A stretch of DNA of 64,000 nucleotides from Variovorax ginsengisoli. GTDB taxonomy: Bacteria; Pseudomonadota; Gammaproteobacteria; Burkholderiales; Burkholderiaceae_C. The stretch covers positions 186,001 through 250,000 of the forward strand of contig NZ_JAUJZH010000003.1 of NCBI RefSeq assembly GCF_030486595.1, given 5' to 3'. The notes below the pieces were generated by a model. The model was not told the origin of the DNA. It made no database searches and worked only from the letters and a program-made list of their open reading frames with translations. The stretch's first letter is position 1; each line of letters opens with the position of its first letter. This document shows, piece after piece, positions 42,663 to 53,011 of this stretch. A program made the position numbers and the translations under genes.

Positions 42663-44297
42663 TCACTGCCACGCGGCGCGCAGCAGCGCGGCCGGATCGC
42701 TGGTGCCCGAGGTGATGCCGGTCACCGGCCCCCAGTCGGGGTCGAAGCGGCTGCCGATGAAGGCGGCCGACGCCTCGGCGCTCGCGTGCTGCAGCATCAG
42801 GCAGGCCTGGGCCGTGAGCACCAGCCGCTGCGTGAAGCGGCGCGCCTGGCGTTCGAACTCGGCCGGCGGCAGCGCGACCGCGTCGCGCAGCGCCTGTGCC
42901 TGCGCCCGCAGGCGGCTGTCCTGCGACGCCACTTGCTGCAGGTGGTCGAGCACGAGGTGCGCATCGTCCGGATTGCGCGAGACCGCGCGCAGCACGTCCA
43001 GGCTCATCACGTTGCCCGAGCCTTCCCAGATCGAGTTGACCGGCGCTTCGCGGAACAGGCGGCCCATCGGGCCGTCTTCCACATAGCCGTTGCCGCCGAA
43101 GACCTCCATCGCCTCGCCGGTCAACGCCACCGCGCGCTTGCAGTTCCAGAACTTGGCGGCCGGCGTCACGAGCCGGCGCCAGGCGACGTCGAAGGGATCG
43201 GTCGAGCCGAAGTGCGAGGCCAGGTCCATCGCCAGCAAGGTGGCGGCCTCGGACTCGAGCGCCATGTCGGCGAGCAGCTCGGTCATCACGGGCTGCTCGA
43301 TCAGCGCCTTGCCGAAGGCGTGGCGGTTGCGCGTGTAGTGCAGCGCCTGTGCCAGCGCCTGGCGGATGAAGCCGGCGCTGGCGAGCGCGCAGTCCAGGCG
43401 GGTGTAGGTCGCCATCTCGATGATGGTCGGGATGCCGCGGCCCTCGTCGCCGACCAGCACGCCCCAAGCCTCCTTGAACTCGACCTCGCTGCTCGAGTTG
43501 GAGCGGTTGCCCACCTTGTCCTTGAGGCGCTGGATCTGGATCGGGTTCTTGCTGCCGTCGGGCCGCCAGCGTGGCACGAAGAAGCAGGTGGACCCGCGCT
43601 CCTCGGTCTTGGCGAGCACCAGGTGGCCGTCGCACATCGGCGCCGAGAAGAACCACTTGTGTCCGGTGATCAGGAACTCGTCGCCCCAGGGGCCCCGGCC
43701 CGCCGGCACCGCGCGCGAGGTGTTGGTGCGCACGTCGCTGCCGCCCTGCTTCTCGGTCATGCCCATGCCGACCGTCATCGAGTCCTTCTGTGCGAAGGGC
43801 AGGTCGCGCGGATCGTGCACCGTCGCGTTCAGTTTGGGTTGCGTGGCCTCGAACAGCGCCGGATTGAGCCGCATCACCGGGATGCAGGCCTTGGTCATGG
43901 TGGTCGGACAGGTCGAGCCGGACTCGATCTGGCTGTGCATGTAGAGCGAGGCGCCGTAGGCGGTCCAGGCCGAGGGGCGCGGGTCGACGAAGGGCAGGTT
44001 GGCGATGCCGTTGCGGCGCGCGATGCCCATCATCGTGTGCCACGCAGGATGGAACTTCACGAGGTCGATGCGCTCGCCGGTGCGCGAGTGGGTGTGCAGT
44101 TCGGGCTCGTGGCGGTTGGCGTCTTCGGCGGCGCGGAGGGTCGCTTCGCAGCCGTACTCCGCGCCCTGGCGCAGCAGCTCGTCGTCGCGCCAGCCGGCAC
44201 CGCCTCGCGCCACCGCGCGGCGCAGCGCCGGGTCGCTGGCGTAGAGGTTGTAGTCCTTGAGTTCGGGGGCCTGGTTGTCGGGATGGATGCCGGTCAT
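42663..44297 (-). CDS. acyl-CoA dehydrogenase, AidB-like
   Basis: This 544-aa protein is longer than ordinary acyl-CoA dehydrogenases and has the AidB layout: HTHSRTGERIDLVKFHPAWH near residue 70, CPTTMTKACIPVMRLNP, MGMTEKQGGSDVRTNTSRA (FAD site), TGHKWFFSAPMCDGHLVLA, RNRHAFGKALIEQPVM and GNVMSLDVLRAVSRNPDD. AidB proteins bind FAD and have been linked both to acyl-CoA oxidation and to DNA-alkylation protection. Operon placement with a CoA ligase and thioesterase favours a catabolic role here. Confidence 0.9.
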   Translation of the reverse strand: MTGIHPDNQAPELKDYNLYASDPALRRAVARGGAGWRDDELLRQGAEYGCEATLRAAEDANRHEPELHTHSRTGERIDLVKFHPAWHTMMGIARRNGIANLPFVDPRPSAWTAYGASLYMHSQIESGSTCPTTMTKACIPVMRLNPALFEATQPKLNATVHDPRDLPFAQKDSMTVGMGMTEKQGGSDVRTNTSRAVPAGRGPWGDEFLITGHKWFFSAPMCDGHLVLAKTEERGSTCFFVPRWRPDGSKNPIQIQRLKDKVGNRSNSSSEVEFKEAWGVLVGDEGRGIPTIIEMATYTRLDCALASAGFIRQALAQALHYTRNRHAFGKALIEQPVMTELLADMALESEAATLLAMDLASHFGSTDPFDVAWRRLVTPAAKFWNCKRAVALTGEAMEVFGGNGYVEDGPMGRLFREAPVNSIWEGSGNVMSLDVLRAVSRNPDDAHLVLDHLQQVASQDSRLRAQAQALRDAVALPPAEFERQARRFTQRLVLTAQACLMLQHASAEASAAFIGSRFDPDWGPVTGITSGTSDPAALLRAAWQ

Positions 44298-44350
44298 GGT
44301 GTGCCTTTCGGGGGTGAAGGGGGCGCGGCCTCAGCCGCCCGCCGGGCGCC

Positions 44351-44425
44351 TCAGGCGGGTTGGGCCGAGGCGGTGGCAGCGGCCAGCGCAAGCGCGGCCG
44401 AGGCCGCCCGGAGGAAGGTTGTCAT
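44351..44425 (-). other. 24-residue signal-peptide-like micro-ORF
   Basis: A 24-residue reading frame encodes MTTFLRAASAALALAAATAS followed by AQPA and a stop. It looks exactly like a Sec signal peptide with an AxA cleavage site and almost nothing after it. GGGAGA lies 9 bp before the ATG. It lies in the divergent gap between the AidB-like and TetR genes, just upstream of the AidB-like gene on its strand. It may be the stub of a lost periplasmic protein or a leader peptide; chance is also possible. Confidence 0.35.
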
Positions 44426-44568
44426 GTGTTGCTCGTCTCCCGTTTTTCTGCGTTCCGCGCCGGGCTTCGGCGCTGCTTTCCAGGGCTGCAGAATGCAGCC
44501 GGTCAGCTCTAAAAATTCTAGGAACAACCGACGCTTCGAGTGTTCGGGTTCCAGGCAAGGAGGCCAGG

Positions 44569-45198
44569 ATCAAACGCTCACCGACTTCTCCCCCGAGGAG
44601 GAAGCCGCGACAGTCGCGCGCACTTCACACTTCCCAAGCCCTGCAGGACGCCTTTGTTCGGCTTTTGGTCGAGCGCGGCTACGCGGGCATCACGATCCGC
44701 GAGATCGTCCTGGTGGCCGGCACCGGCCTCGGCAGCTTCTATGAATACTTCGCGAGCAAGGAAGACCTCGCGCGGGTCTGCCTGCACCTGCGCTCCAAGG
44801 CGCTGCTGATGGCGCTGCGCGACGCGGCCGAACGCCACGCCGGCCGGCCGATGCGCGAGGTCGTCGACGCGGCGATTGAATCGCAGATCGAGGCGCACCG
44901 CGAGCACCCGCTCGAATGGGGCGCCCACTACCTGCTCGAGCGGCAGCTCTCCGGACCCGACGCCTACCGCAAGATGTACGACCGCTTCGTCGACGAGTGG
45001 GGCCAGGCGCTCGCGGCCGCGAGCGACGCCCTGCCGCCCGGCCCGAGGGCGGAGGCGGCACGGGTCTGCCTGACCTTGATCTACGGCCTGATGGCGCAGG
45101 CCCACATCGGCGTGCGCAGCGCGCCGGACATGCGGGCGATCTCGCGCCAGGCGCGCGGCGCGCTCCACGCCTACCTGGACAGCCTGCGGCCCGCCTGA
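44569..45198 (+). CDS. TetR family transcriptional regulator with probable ATC start codon
   Basis: This 209-aa TetR regulator has the N-terminal helix-turn-helix SQALQDAFVRLLVERGYAGITIREIVLVAGTGLGSFYEYFASKEDLARV, then a helical ligand domain. No ATG, GTG or TTG lies in frame just upstream of the helix-turn-helix. The nearest alternatives are far upstream within the divergent gap and would add a junk-like extension. ATC at 44569 follows a full AAGGAGG ribosome site with a 5-bp gap, so it is the best start. It probably represses the divergent dehydrogenase-ligase-thioesterase operon. The 3' end is one base from the convergent Lrp gene. Confidence 0.82.
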   Translation: MKRSPTSPPRRKPRQSRALHTSQALQDAFVRLLVERGYAGITIREIVLVAGTGLGSFYEYFASKEDLARVCLHLRSKALLMALRDAAERHAGRPMREVVDAAIESQIEAHREHPLEWGAHYLLERQLSGPDAYRKMYDRFVDEWGQALAAASDALPPGPRAEAARVCLTLIYGLMAQAHIGVRSAPDMRAISRQARGALHAYLDSLRPA

Positions 45199-45199
45199 C

Positions 45200-45697
45200 T
45201 CAATGCCCCAGCGGCACGCTGGCTTCCTTCAACACCCGCAGCACGAAGCTCGACTTGCTGTGGCGGATGCCGGGGATCTTGTAGAGCTTCTCGCGCAAGA
45301 GGCGCTCGTAGTCGCGCGTGTCGCGCACCGCGATGCGGATGTAGTAGTCGTAGTCGCCCGACACCAGGTAGGCCTCCTGGATCTCGGGAATGGTCGCCAG
45401 CACGCGGCCGAATTCGTAGAGCGTCTCGTCGGTGTGGCTCTCGAGCGTGAGCTGGACGATCACGAAGTCGTTGTAGCCGAGCTTGGCCGGGTCGAGGTCG
45501 ACCGTGTAGCGCTTGATCACGCCCTGCGATTCGAGCTTCTTGATGCGGGTCCAGCAACTGGTGGCCGAGAGCCCGACCGCGGCGCCGATCTCCTGCAGGG
45601 TCTTGCGCGAGTCCTCCCGCAGCTCCCGCAGGATGGCGAGATCGATTCTTTCCGATGAATCTTCGATCAAATCGTCTTTAGTGCGATTGGTTTTCAT
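45200..45697 (-). CDS. Lrp/AsnC family transcriptional regulator
   Basis: This 165-aa regulator has an N-terminal helix-turn-helix (IDLAILRELREDSRKTLQEIGAAVGLSATSCWTRIKKLESQGVI) and a C-terminal RAM ligand domain (LVSGDYDYYIRIAVRDTRDYERLL). Lrp-family proteins sense amino acids and often control a divergent neighbour. The neighbour here is an acetolactate-synthase-type gene only 64 bp away. That pairing makes branched-chain amino acid or pyruvate-linked control plausible (inference). Confidence 0.9.
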   Translation of the reverse strand: MKTNRTKDDLIEDSSERIDLAILRELREDSRKTLQEIGAAVGLSATSCWTRIKKLESQGVIKRYTVDLDPAKLGYNDFVIVQLTLESHTDETLYEFGRVLATIPEIQEAYLVSGDYDYYIRIAVRDTRDYERLLREKLYKIPGIRHSKSSFVLRVLKEASVPLGH

Positions 45698-45761
45698 TGG
45701 ATGGCGCGAATGAAGCGGAAAAATGAAGCCTATTCTGCGCCAGAGCCGGAAGAATCATGGC

Positions 45762-47564
45762 ATGCAATCCTCCCTGGCCCTTTCCCCTTCGCCCGCCGCG
45801 CCGGCGCCCTTCGAGGCAGCGCGCCTGCGCAATGGCGCCGTCGCGCTGCTCGACACGCTGATCGACTGCGGCGTCGACACCCTCTTCGGCTACCCGGGCG
45901 GCGCCGCGCTGCCGCTGTACGACGCCCTGCACGGCGAGCCGCGCCTGCGCCACGTGCTGGTGCGGCACGAACAGGCGGCGGTCCATGCCGCCGAGGGCTA
46001 TGCCCGCAGCACCGGCCGCGTCGGCGTGGTGCTGGTCACTTCGGGGCCCGGCGTCGGCAACACCATCACCGGCCTGCTCGATGCCATGAGCGATTCGGTG
46101 CCGGTGTTGTGCATCAGCGGCCAGGTCGCCAGTTCGGTGATCGGCACCCAGGCCTTCCAGGAGAGCGATGCGCTCGGCATGTCGCGGCCGGTCACCAAGT
46201 GGAACCACCAGCCGCGCTGCGCGGACGACGTTCCGTCGGTGATCCGCCGGGCACTGGAGATCGCGGCCTCGGGCCGGCCGGGGCCGGTGCTGGTCGATGT
46301 GCCGAAGGACGTGCAGCTGGCCTTGCTGCAGCGGCCCGCGCCAACGCAGCCGGCCGCGCCCGCGCGCAAGGCGCGCGCAGCGGTCCTGCCGCCGCCCGAT
46401 GCCTTGCAGCGCGCGGCCGACCTGATCTCCACCGCGCGCCGGCCCGTGCTGTACGGCGGCGGCGGGCTCGTGAACTCGGGCCCGCTGGCCTGCGCCGCCT
46501 TCACGCGCCTGGTGCGCCGCCTCGACGCGCCCTGCACGTTGACGCTGATGGGCCTGGGCGCCTTCCCGGGTTCCGATCCGCGCTTCCTCGGCATGCTGGG
46601 CATGCATGGCGCGCTGGAGGCCAACCTCGCGATGCACGAGGCCGACCTCGTGGTCTGCGTGGGCGCGCGCTTCGACGACCGCGTCACCGGCAAGCTCGAC
46701 GAGTTCTGTCCCCTGGCGCGGAAGATCCACATCGACATCGATCCGGGCAGCATCGACAAGGTGGTCAAGGTCGACGTGCCCCTGCCGGGCGATTGCGGCG
46801 CGGTGCTCGATGCCTTGCTGGCCCAGCCGGCACTCGACGGCCCGGCACCCGGGCGGCTCGCGCCCTGGTGGCAGCGCATCGCGCGCTGGCGGGCCGAGCG
46901 CTGCTTCGACTTCGCGCCGCGCGCCGGCGCGATCCTGCCGCAGCAGCTGATGGCGTCGCTGCAGGCCCAACTGGCCAACCGCGACGCGATCGTCTCGACC
47001 GATGTCGGCCAGCACCAGATGTGGGCCGCGCAGTACCTGCGCTTCGAACGGCCCGGCCGCTGGCTCACCTCGGGCGGCGCCGGCACCATGGGCTACGGCC
47101 TGCCGGCGGCCATCGGGGCGCAGATCGCGCATCCCGAGGCGCTGGTGGTGTGCGTGAGCGGCGATGCCTCGGTGCTCATGAACATCCAGGAACTGTCGAC
47201 CGCTGTGCAGCATCGCACGCCGGTCAAGCTGGTGCTGTCGAACAATGGCTACATGGGCATGGTGCGGCAGTGGCAGGAGCTCAACCACGGCAACCGGCTG
47301 AGCCACAGCTGGAACGAGGCGCTGCCCGACTTCGTGGCGCTGGCGAAGGCCTTCGGCTGGGGCGCGCGGCGCGTCACGGCGCCCGCCGAGCTGGAGGCCG
47401 CGCTGGCGGAATGCCTCGCGAGCGCGGGTCCGTTCTTTCTCGACGTTCAGGTGGCGGCCGAGGAAAACTGCTTTCCGATGATGCCGTCCGGTTGCGGGCA
47501 CCATCGGGTGATGCTCGCGAAGGACCGCTGGTACGCGGACCCGGTCACGGCAGCCAGCCCCTGA
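45762..47564 (+). CDS. thiamine-diphosphate enzyme, acetolactate synthase large-subunit type
   Basis: This 600-aa enzyme has the three-domain ThDP layout of Ilv[18 protein letters not shown] and [15 protein letters not shown] (catalytic Glu), [14 protein letters not shown], a central domain with [15 protein letters not shown], and the diphosphate motif [15 protein letters not shown]...[12 protein letters not shown]. It joins two pyruvates, or pyruvate and 2-oxobutyrate, to an acetohydroxyacid. There is no adjacent IlvN small subunit. The ATG at 45762 has GGAAG upstream; an in-frame ATG at 45723 would add 13 residues. The 3' end overlaps the convergent NRPS gene by 20 bp. A specialised rather than housekeeping role is possible. 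Confidence 0.87.
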   Translation: MQSSLALSPSPAAPAPFEAARLRNGAVALLDTLIDCGVDTLFGYPGGAALPLYDALHGEPRLRHVLVRHEQAAVHAAEGYARSTGRVGVVLVTSGPGVGNTITGLLDAMSDSVPVLCISGQVASSVIGTQAFQESDALGMSRPVTKWNHQPRCADDVPSVIRRALEIAASGRPGPVLVDVPKDVQLALLQRPAPTQPAAPARKARAAVLPPPDALQRAADLISTARRPVLYGGGGLVNSGPLACAAFTRLVRRLDAPCTLTLMGLGAFPGSDPRFLGMLGMHGALEANLAMHEADLVVCVGARFDDRVTGKLDEFCPLARKIHIDIDPGSIDKVVKVDVPLPGDCGAVLDALLAQPALDGPAPGRLAPWWQRIARWRAERCFDFAPRAGAILPQQLMASLQAQLANRDAIVSTDVGQHQMWAAQYLRFERPGRWLTSGGAGTMGYGLPAAIGAQIAHPEALVVCVSGDASVLMNIQELSTAVQHRTPVKLVLSNNGYMGMVRQWQELNHGNRLSHSWNEALPDFVALAKAFGWGARRVTAPAELEAALAECLASAGPFFLDVQVAAEENCFPMMPSGCGHHRVMLAKDRWYADPVTAASP

Positions 47565-50500
47565 ACAGGCGCTTGAACAACCGCCGCCGTGCCCGGTACG
47601 GCCGGGATTGCGCATGGCCGGCCGGCGCCGGGGCCGGTGCGGGAATCGCGGCGCTGGCCGCGAGTTGCGCCAGCGATTCGAAGAGCAGCCTTCTAGGCTC
47701 CAGGCGGATGCCGCCGAGGCGCAGGAAGTCGATGGCGACGCGGCCGGCCTGGAGGGAGTCGCCGCCGAGATCGAAGAAGTTGTCGGAACGTGATATCTCG
47801 AAAGGCGCCAGGCCCAGCACGCCGCCCCACACGCCCGCAAGGGCGATTTCGGCGGCGGTGGCGGGCTCGTCGCCGCGCCGGGCGGCCGAACGATCCTCCG
47901 CCTTCGGCGCCGGGAGCGCGTGCCGGTCGATCTTGCCATTGGGCAGCAAGGGGAGCGTCGGCAGCGCCACGTAGTGCTGCGGCAGCATGTAGCCGGGCAG
48001 CCAGGGCCTCAGGTGCTCCTTGAGCGCGAGCGCGTCGAGCGCCCCTTCGCGCGGTACCACGTAGGCCACCAGGCGGATGTCGCCCGGCCGGTCTTCGCGC
48101 GCCGTCACGAGGCACTGGGCCACCGAAGGATGGACCAGCAGGCGGGCCTCGATCTCGCCCGGCTCGATGCGATGGCCGCGCACCTTGACCTGGAAGTCGA
48201 GCCGGCCCTGGTGCTCGATCAGCCCGTCGTGCCGCCATCGCCCGCGGTCGCCGGTGCGGTACAGGCGGGCTTGCGGGTCCGGATCGAAGGGATCGGCGAT
48301 GAAGCGCTCGGCGCTGAGTTCGGGCCGGTTCCAATAGCCCAGTGTGACGCCGTCGCCGCCGATGAAGATCTCGCCGGAAACGCCGGGCGGACATGGCCTG
48401 TGCTGCGCATCGAGCACGTGGATGCGGGTGTTGGCGATCGGCCGGCCGATCGAGATGGCCTGCGCGTCCGGCTGCACCTTCCAGCAGGTGGACCACACCG
48501 TGGTCTCGGTGGGGCCGTACATGTTCCAGAGCTCGCCGCTTCGCTGCAGGAGTTCGCGGGCCAGGCTCGGGTTCAGGCTCTCGCCGCCGACCAGGGCCTT
48601 GAAGGTCGGCGAGCCGCGCCAGCCGGCATCGATCAGCATGCGCCAGCTCGCCGGGGTGGCCTGCATCACGGAAGCCCGTGAGCGCTCGATCAACTGTCCG
48701 AGTGCGATCCCGTCGGTGGCCTGCTCGCGGGTCGCCAGCACGACCGTGGCGCCGATCGAAAGCGGCAGCAGCAGTTCCAGCACCGCGATGTCGAAACTCA
48801 GCGTGGTGACGGCCAGCACGGCGTCCTGCGCCGTGAGCCCGGGTTCGCGCTGCATCGACAGCAGGAAGTTGACCACCGTCCGATGCGGCACCACGACCCC
48901 CTTGGGCTTGCCGGTGGAGCCGGAGGTGTAGATCACGTACGCCGCGTCCCCGGCGCTCGCGTCGCGCTCGGCGTCGGGCGGCAGGGGCGTGTCGGGCTGC
49001 GCCGTCAGCGCGGCCTCTTCGCTGTCCGGCACCAAAGTCGGCAGCCCGTGCTCGCGCCACCATTCGATCATGTCCTGCGGGCTCATGAGCAGGCTCAGGC
49101 CGGCGTCCAGGGCCATGTCGAGCAGGCGCAGGCGAGGATAGGCCGGGTCCAGCGGCACGTAGGCGGCGCCCGCGGACAGGATCGCGAGTTGCGCAACCAC
49201 CATGGACGGGCCACGCTCCAGGCACAGGCCGACGCGGCAGCCGCGCTGCACGCCCCTGTGGCGCAGCGCGTGCGCCAGGCGGTGCACGCGCGACCACAGT
49301 TCCGGGTAGCCCAGCGCCTCGCCCGGAATTTGGAGGATCGCCGTGCCGGCCGAGGCGCATTGCCCCGCGAGCAGGCCGTGCACCGTCATCGCGCGGGGGT
49401 AGGCGCTCTCGGTCTGGTTCCACGTCGCCAGCCTGGCCAGCTCCAGCGGGTCGGCGGCCGCCAGATCGTACAGCGGCCGTTCCGGATCCTGCATGAGCCG
49501 GTCCAGCAGATGGAGGTAGCTGTCCAGCAGCGCCTGCGCCGTCGCCGGCGCGAAGAGCTCGGTGGCGTAGGTCAAGGCCAGCGAACGCTCGTCCTCGGTC
49601 TCGATGGTGAGCGCCAGATCGAACTGGGTCGCTCCCAGGCTCAGGGGAATGAAGCTCGTCTCCAGCCCTTCGAACCGGGGATTCTGGCGGGGTGTGTTCT
49701 GCATGTTGAACATCGCGCGGACCTCGGGAACCCTGCTGCCGCTGTTGTTCCGCCGCAGACTGTCGACCACATGGTCGAAGGGCGCATGCTGATGACTGAA
49801 GGCCGACAGGCAGGTCTCGCGCACCTGGCACGCCAGCTCGCGGAAGTTCATGGCGGGCTGCACATCGCTGCGCACCATCAGGGTGTTGACCAGCGAGCCC
49901 ACCAGGGTCTCGGCCTCGACCCGCGTGCGACCCGCAATCGGCGTTCCCACCACGATGTCCTGCTGGCCGCACTGGCGCGCGAGCAGCACCTGGAACGCCG
50001 CCAGCAAGGTCATGAAAGGCGTGAGGCCCAGGCGCCCGCTGAAGCGGGCTACTTCCTGCATCCAGTCGTCGGGGATCAGCCGTCGAACGTTCTCTCCGCG
50101 GCTCGTGCGCCGGCGGGTCACGGCGGAATCGGCCACCAGGTTCAAGGGGCTCATGCCGGCGAGTTGCTGCAGCCAGTAGCGGGTGTCGCCGGCCAGCGTC
50201 TCGGCGTCGGCATGGCCGCGTTCCCAGCTGGCGTAGTCGACGAAGTCGATCGATTGGCGCTGTGCGGGAGCGGGCGCTCCGGCGCAGGCGGCGTTGTACA
50301 TCGCCTCGAGGTCCTGCAACAGCACGCCCCACGACCAGTCGTCTCCGATCAGGTGGTGCATCACCAGGACCAGCGCATGGTCCCGGGCGCCGAGTTCGAC
50401 CAGGATGAAGCGGTGCAGCGGTCCGTGCGCCAGGTCGAAGGGCTCGGCGGCCAAGCGCGCGGCCTGCCGTTCGAGTTCGGTGTCCCGTTCGGGGCCGGGG

Positions 50501-52584
50501 GTGGCACGCAGGTCCAGCCCGACCAGGTTCGCCGGTTGCACCGGTCCGACGGTGGCCATCGGTTCGGCGTCCCCCATCGCGAAGGTGGTGCGAAACGCCT
50601 CGTGGCGGGCGACGAGCCCGTCGAGTGCCTGGCGCAGCGGCGCCGCCTGGAGGGGCCCGCGCAGGCGAAGCGCCTTGCGGACGTGGTACGCGGCACCGTG
50701 CGGGTCCATGTCGTGGAACATCCACATGCTGCGCTGCGAGAACGACACCGGCAGCGGCCGGTCGCGCGAGACCGGCACGATCGGGGCAGGCCCCGCGGCG
50801 GCGCCACCGGACAGCGCCGGCCGATGTGCATCGATCGCCCGGGCCAGGGTCTCGATGGTCGGATGTTCCAGCACGCTGCGCACCGGCAGTTCGACCTTCA
50901 GGGTCGCGCCGATGCGCGAAGCGATCTGCGTCGCCGACAGCGAGTGGCCGCCGAGCTCGAAGAAGTTGCTGCGAATGCCGAATCCGGATCGTCCGAGCAC
51001 CGCCTGCCAGATGTCCATCAGGATGGATTCGGAGGTTGATCGGGGGGGCAGCCGGTCGAACTGTTCGGCGTCGACCCGGACGGCCTGGTCGTGCAGGTCG
51101 CGGCGCCTGACCTTGCCGCCCGGGCCGACCGGAATCGTCTCGAGCACGCGGATTCGCGCCGGGATCTTGAAGTCGGCCAGTTGCCCGAACAGCGTGGCGC
51201 GCAGCGCCTGTTCCTCGATGGCGTGGCCGGCCGCGGGGATCACGATGGCGTGCACGTCCTCGCCGAGTGTCGGGTGCGGCGCGGGGTAGGCCGCCGCCTG
51301 GGCGACACCGGGCAAACGCAGCAGGGCCTGCTCGACGTCGAAGGGCGAGATCTTCTCGCCGCCGCGATTGATCATCTCCTTGCTGCGTCCGGTGAGGAAC
51401 AGGTCCCCGTTGGCGTCGAAGCGGCCCAGGTCGCCGGTGAGGAACCAGCCGTCGCGAAAGGCTTCCGCATTCGCCTCGGGGTTGTCCTCGTAGCCCTCGA
51501 AAAGGGCCGGACCGCGCGCCACCACGGCGCCGACCTGCCCGACGGGCAGGCTGTGGCCGTGTCCGTCGACCACGCGCAGCTCGGCGCCGACCGGGCGCCC
51601 CACGGAGCCCGGCTTGCGCGGCGCGGGCGGCAAGGGATTGCTCGCCAGCTGGGTGGCCGATTCGGTCATCCCATAGGACTCGATGACCGGCACTCCCCAG
51701 AGGTCCTCGACACGCCGCAGCAACGCCGCCGGCATGGGCGACGAGGCCGAGCGAATCAGGCGCAGGGCATGTGCGGGCACGGCGATGCCTTCGCGGGAGG
51801 CCTGGTCCGCGATGGCATGGTGGACGGTCGGCGCGGCGGTGTACCAGGTGGGCTCGAACTCGGCCATCCAGCCCATGAAGGCCGTGGCGTCGAAGGCCGG
51901 CGCGCAGACCACGGACGATCCGGCCGCCAGCGGCGCGAGCAGGCCGCCGACCAGGCCATGGCTGTGATGGATCGGCATCACGCACAGTGCGCGATCCGCC
52001 GGCGCGAGGGCGAGATGCCGCGCGATGCTGCGGGCCGAACACACGACCTGGCGCTGCCCGAGCGGCACCCGCTTGGCCTTGCCGGTGGTGCCCGAGGTGA
52101 ACAGCACGAAGGCGGTCTGCGACGGCTCGGGCCAGGGGGCGTTGACGTCCGCCGCGCCTTCGGACGGGCGCGCGAGCCAGTGCGGAAGGTCGAACTCCAG
52201 GGGGACCAGGTTCAGGGTCCGTGCGAGTCGAGCCGGCACGGCATCGCCGGGCAACCCGACGATGGCGTCGGCGCGCGCATCGGCGAGCAGGGCCAGCAAT
52301 TCGGGCTCGGGCAGTCCCGGAGGGAGCGGGATGCAGGTGGCTTGCGCGCCGATCGCCAGGGTGGCTACGGCCGACTCGATGCCGCTCGGCAGGACCACGG
52401 CGATGCGCGAGGCAGGGGAGAGCGCGCGAGCGGCCAGCCAGGGCCGCAGGCCCCGGACGATCGCGAACAGTTCGGCATAGGCGATGGCCGGCTGTCCGGG
52501 GGACAGCAGGGCCGTGGCCAAAGGCTGCACGAGCGCATGGAGCGCCAACTGAGTGTGCAGGGTTGCGGCGCCGTGCTCGTTCAA
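47545..52584 (-). CDS. nonribosomal peptide synthetase, AMP ligase-PCP-C-A-PCP
   Basis: This large synthetase has about 1679 aa if read from the TTG at 52584 ([13 protein letters not shown]); a GTG at 52782 would add 66 residues without homology. Domains in order: loading AMP ligase (about 1-480; [37 protein letters not shown]), PCP with GGHSL (Ser near 548), condensation domain with HHLIGDD (about 570-1010), adenylation domain (about 1030-1530; [29 protein letters not shown]), and PCP with GGDSL (near 1605), then a basic tail. The adenylation pocket reads D-I-L-Q-V-G-M-V-W by manual alignment, near the glycine code. No thioesterase or reductase domain is present. An N-acyl- or N-aryl-glycine product is a guess. 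Confidence 0.88.
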   Translation of the reverse strand: MNEHGAATLHTQLALHALVQPLATALLSPGQPAIAYAELFAIVRGLRPWLAARALSPASRIAVVLPSGIESAVATLAIGAQATCIPLPPGLPEPELLALLADARADAIVGLPGDAVPARLARTLNLVPLEFDLPHWLARPSEGAADVNAPWPEPSQTAFVLFTSGTTGKAKRVPLGQRQVVCSARSIARHLALAPADRALCVMPIHHSHGLVGGLLAPLAAGSSVVCAPAFDATAFMGWMAEFEPTWYTAAPTVHHAIADQASREGIAVPAHALRLIRSASSPMPAALLRRVEDLWGVPVIESYGMTESATQLASNPLPPAPRKPGSVGRPVGAELRVVDGHGHSLPVGQVGAVVARGPALFEGYEDNPEANAEAFRDGWFLTGDLGRFDANGDLFLTGRSKEMINRGGEKISPFDVEQALLRLPGVAQAAAYPAPHPTLGEDVHAIVIPAAGHAIEEQALRATLFGQLADFKIPARIRVLETIPVGPGGKVRRRDLHDQAVRVDAEQFDRLPPRSTSESILMDIWQAVLGRSGFGIRSNFFELGGHSLSATQIASRIGATLKVELPVRSVLEHPTIETLARAIDAHRPALSGGAAAGPAPIVPVSRDRPLPVSFSQRSMWMFHDMDPHGAAYHVRKALRLRGPLQAAPLRQALDGLVARHEAFRTTFAMGDAEPMATVGPVQPANLVGLDLRATPGPERDTELERQAARLAAEPFDLAHGPLHRFILVELGARDHALVLVMHHLIGDDWSWGVLLQDLEAMYNAACAGAPAPAQRQSIDFVDYASWERGHADAETLAGDTRYWLQQLAGMSPLNLVADSAVTRRRTSRGENVRRLIPDDWMQEVARFSGRLGLTPFMTLLAAFQVLLARQCGQQDIVVGTPIAGRTRVEAETLVGSLVNTLMVRSDVQPAMNFRELACQVRETCLSAFSHQHAPFDHVVDSLRRNNSGSRVPEVRAMFNMQNTPRQNPRFEGLETSFIPLSLGATQFDLALTIETEDERSLALTYATELFAPATAQALLDSYLHLLDRLMQDPERPLYDLAAADPLELARLATWNQTESAYPRAMTVHGLLAGQCASAGTAILQIPGEALGYPELWSRVHRLAHALRHRGVQRGCRVGLCLERGPSMVVAQLAILSAGAAYVPLDPAYPRLRLLDMALDAGLSLLMSPQDMIEWWREHGLPTLVPDSEEAALTAQPDTPLPPDAERDASAGDAAYVIYTSGSTGKPKGVVVPHRTVVNFLLSMQREPGLTAQDAVLAVTTLSFDIAVLELLLPLSIGATVVLATREQATDGIALGQLIERSRASVMQATPASWRMLIDAGWRGSPTFKALVGGESLNPSLARELLQRSGELWNMYGPTETTVWSTCWKVQPDAQAISIGRPIANTRIHVLDAQHRPCPPGVSGEIFIGGDGVTLGYWNRPELSAERFIADPFDPDPQARLYRTGDRGRWRHDGLIEHQGRLDFQVKVRGHRIEPGEIEARLLVHPSVAQCLVTAREDRPGDIRLVAYVVPREGALDALALKEHLRPWLPGYMLPQHYVALPTLPLLPNGKIDRHALPAPKAEDRSAARRGDEPATAAEIALAGVWGGVLGLAPFEISRSDNFFDLGGDSLQAGRVAIDFLRLGGIRLEPRRLLFESLAQLAASAAIPAPAPAPAGHAQSRPYRARRRLFKRLFRGWLP

Positions 52585-52814
52585 GACAGTTTCACCGGGC
52601 AGGCCGGCACAACCAGCAGAACGCAGCGGCGAGGCAGAACCATCGCGCCGTTGATGCGTTCTGGTGGTTGGTGGTTCCTGGACGTGGACAGCATCGAAAC
52701 ACTCTGCCGTGTTTCGGCTGAACTGACACTGACATCGAGGGGGCGTCTCACAGACAGGACTCCATTGCGTGATTTTGTTCACGAAGCTTGCTTGCCGCTC
52801 GAAACATGGCGCGC
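52585..52814. other. NRPS upstream region
   Basis: This stretch between the NRPS start and the tRNA terminator is less GC-rich than the coding DNA. An in-frame open reading continues upstream to 52782 on the minus strand, but its residues have no domain character. No strong promoter was identified by eye. Confidence 0.4.
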
Positions 52815-52851
52815 AAAAAGAAAACGGCGCTATCTTTTCGATAGCGCCGTT
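52815..52851 (-). terminator. rho-independent terminator of tRNA-Lys
   Basis: A perfect 12-bp stem (52823-52834 with 52840-52851) has a 5-nt loop. Read on the minus strand it is followed by TTCTTTTT, the right direction for the tRNA transcript that ends at 52874. The plus-strand side also has a short T-run, so it may work both ways. Confidence 0.88.
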
Positions 52852-52873
52852 CTTTTACCAGCGATGGGTTTGC

Positions 52874-52949
52874 TGGTGGGCCCTGAGTGACTCGAACACT
52901 CGACCTACGGATTAAGAGTCCGCTGCTCTACCAACTGAGCTAAGAGCCC
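52874..52949 (-). tRNA. tRNA-Lys (anticodon CTT)
   Basis: This 76-nt tRNA includes an encoded 3' CCA. The acceptor stem GGGCTCT pairs with AGGGCCC (one G-T pair), the D-arm has AGCTCAGTTGGTAGAGC, the anticodon loop is CTCTTAA with anticodon CTT, and the T-arm has GTTCGAGTC. It decodes AAG. A TATAAT box and a terminator flank it. Confidence 0.97.
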
Positions 52950-52984
52950 CTGAAAAGCATTACTGCTACTCAGGCAATCCCACG

Positions 52985-52990
52985 ATTATA
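52985..52990 (-). promoter_or_regulatory. -10 box of the tRNA-Lys promoter
   Basis: A consensus TATAAT on the minus strand lies 36 bp upstream of the tRNA 5' end. The -35 region, which would fall near the thiolase stop codon, has no good match. An AT-rich patch surrounds it. Confidence 0.55.
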
Positions 52991-53011
52991 GCCATAACTT
53001 TTGCCGCTTCT

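Noticed and set aside
44257-44568. TetR start at the far-upstream ATG (44257)
   Set aside because: It would overlap the divergent gene's start and add about 100 Arg/Pro-rich residues without homology. The ATC with a complete ribosome site fits better.
52585-52782. N-terminal extension of the NRPS from GTG at 52782
   Set aside because: The extra 66 residues are unlike any adenylation-domain N-terminus, while the TTG at 52584 fits the domain start. Kept as an alternative only.
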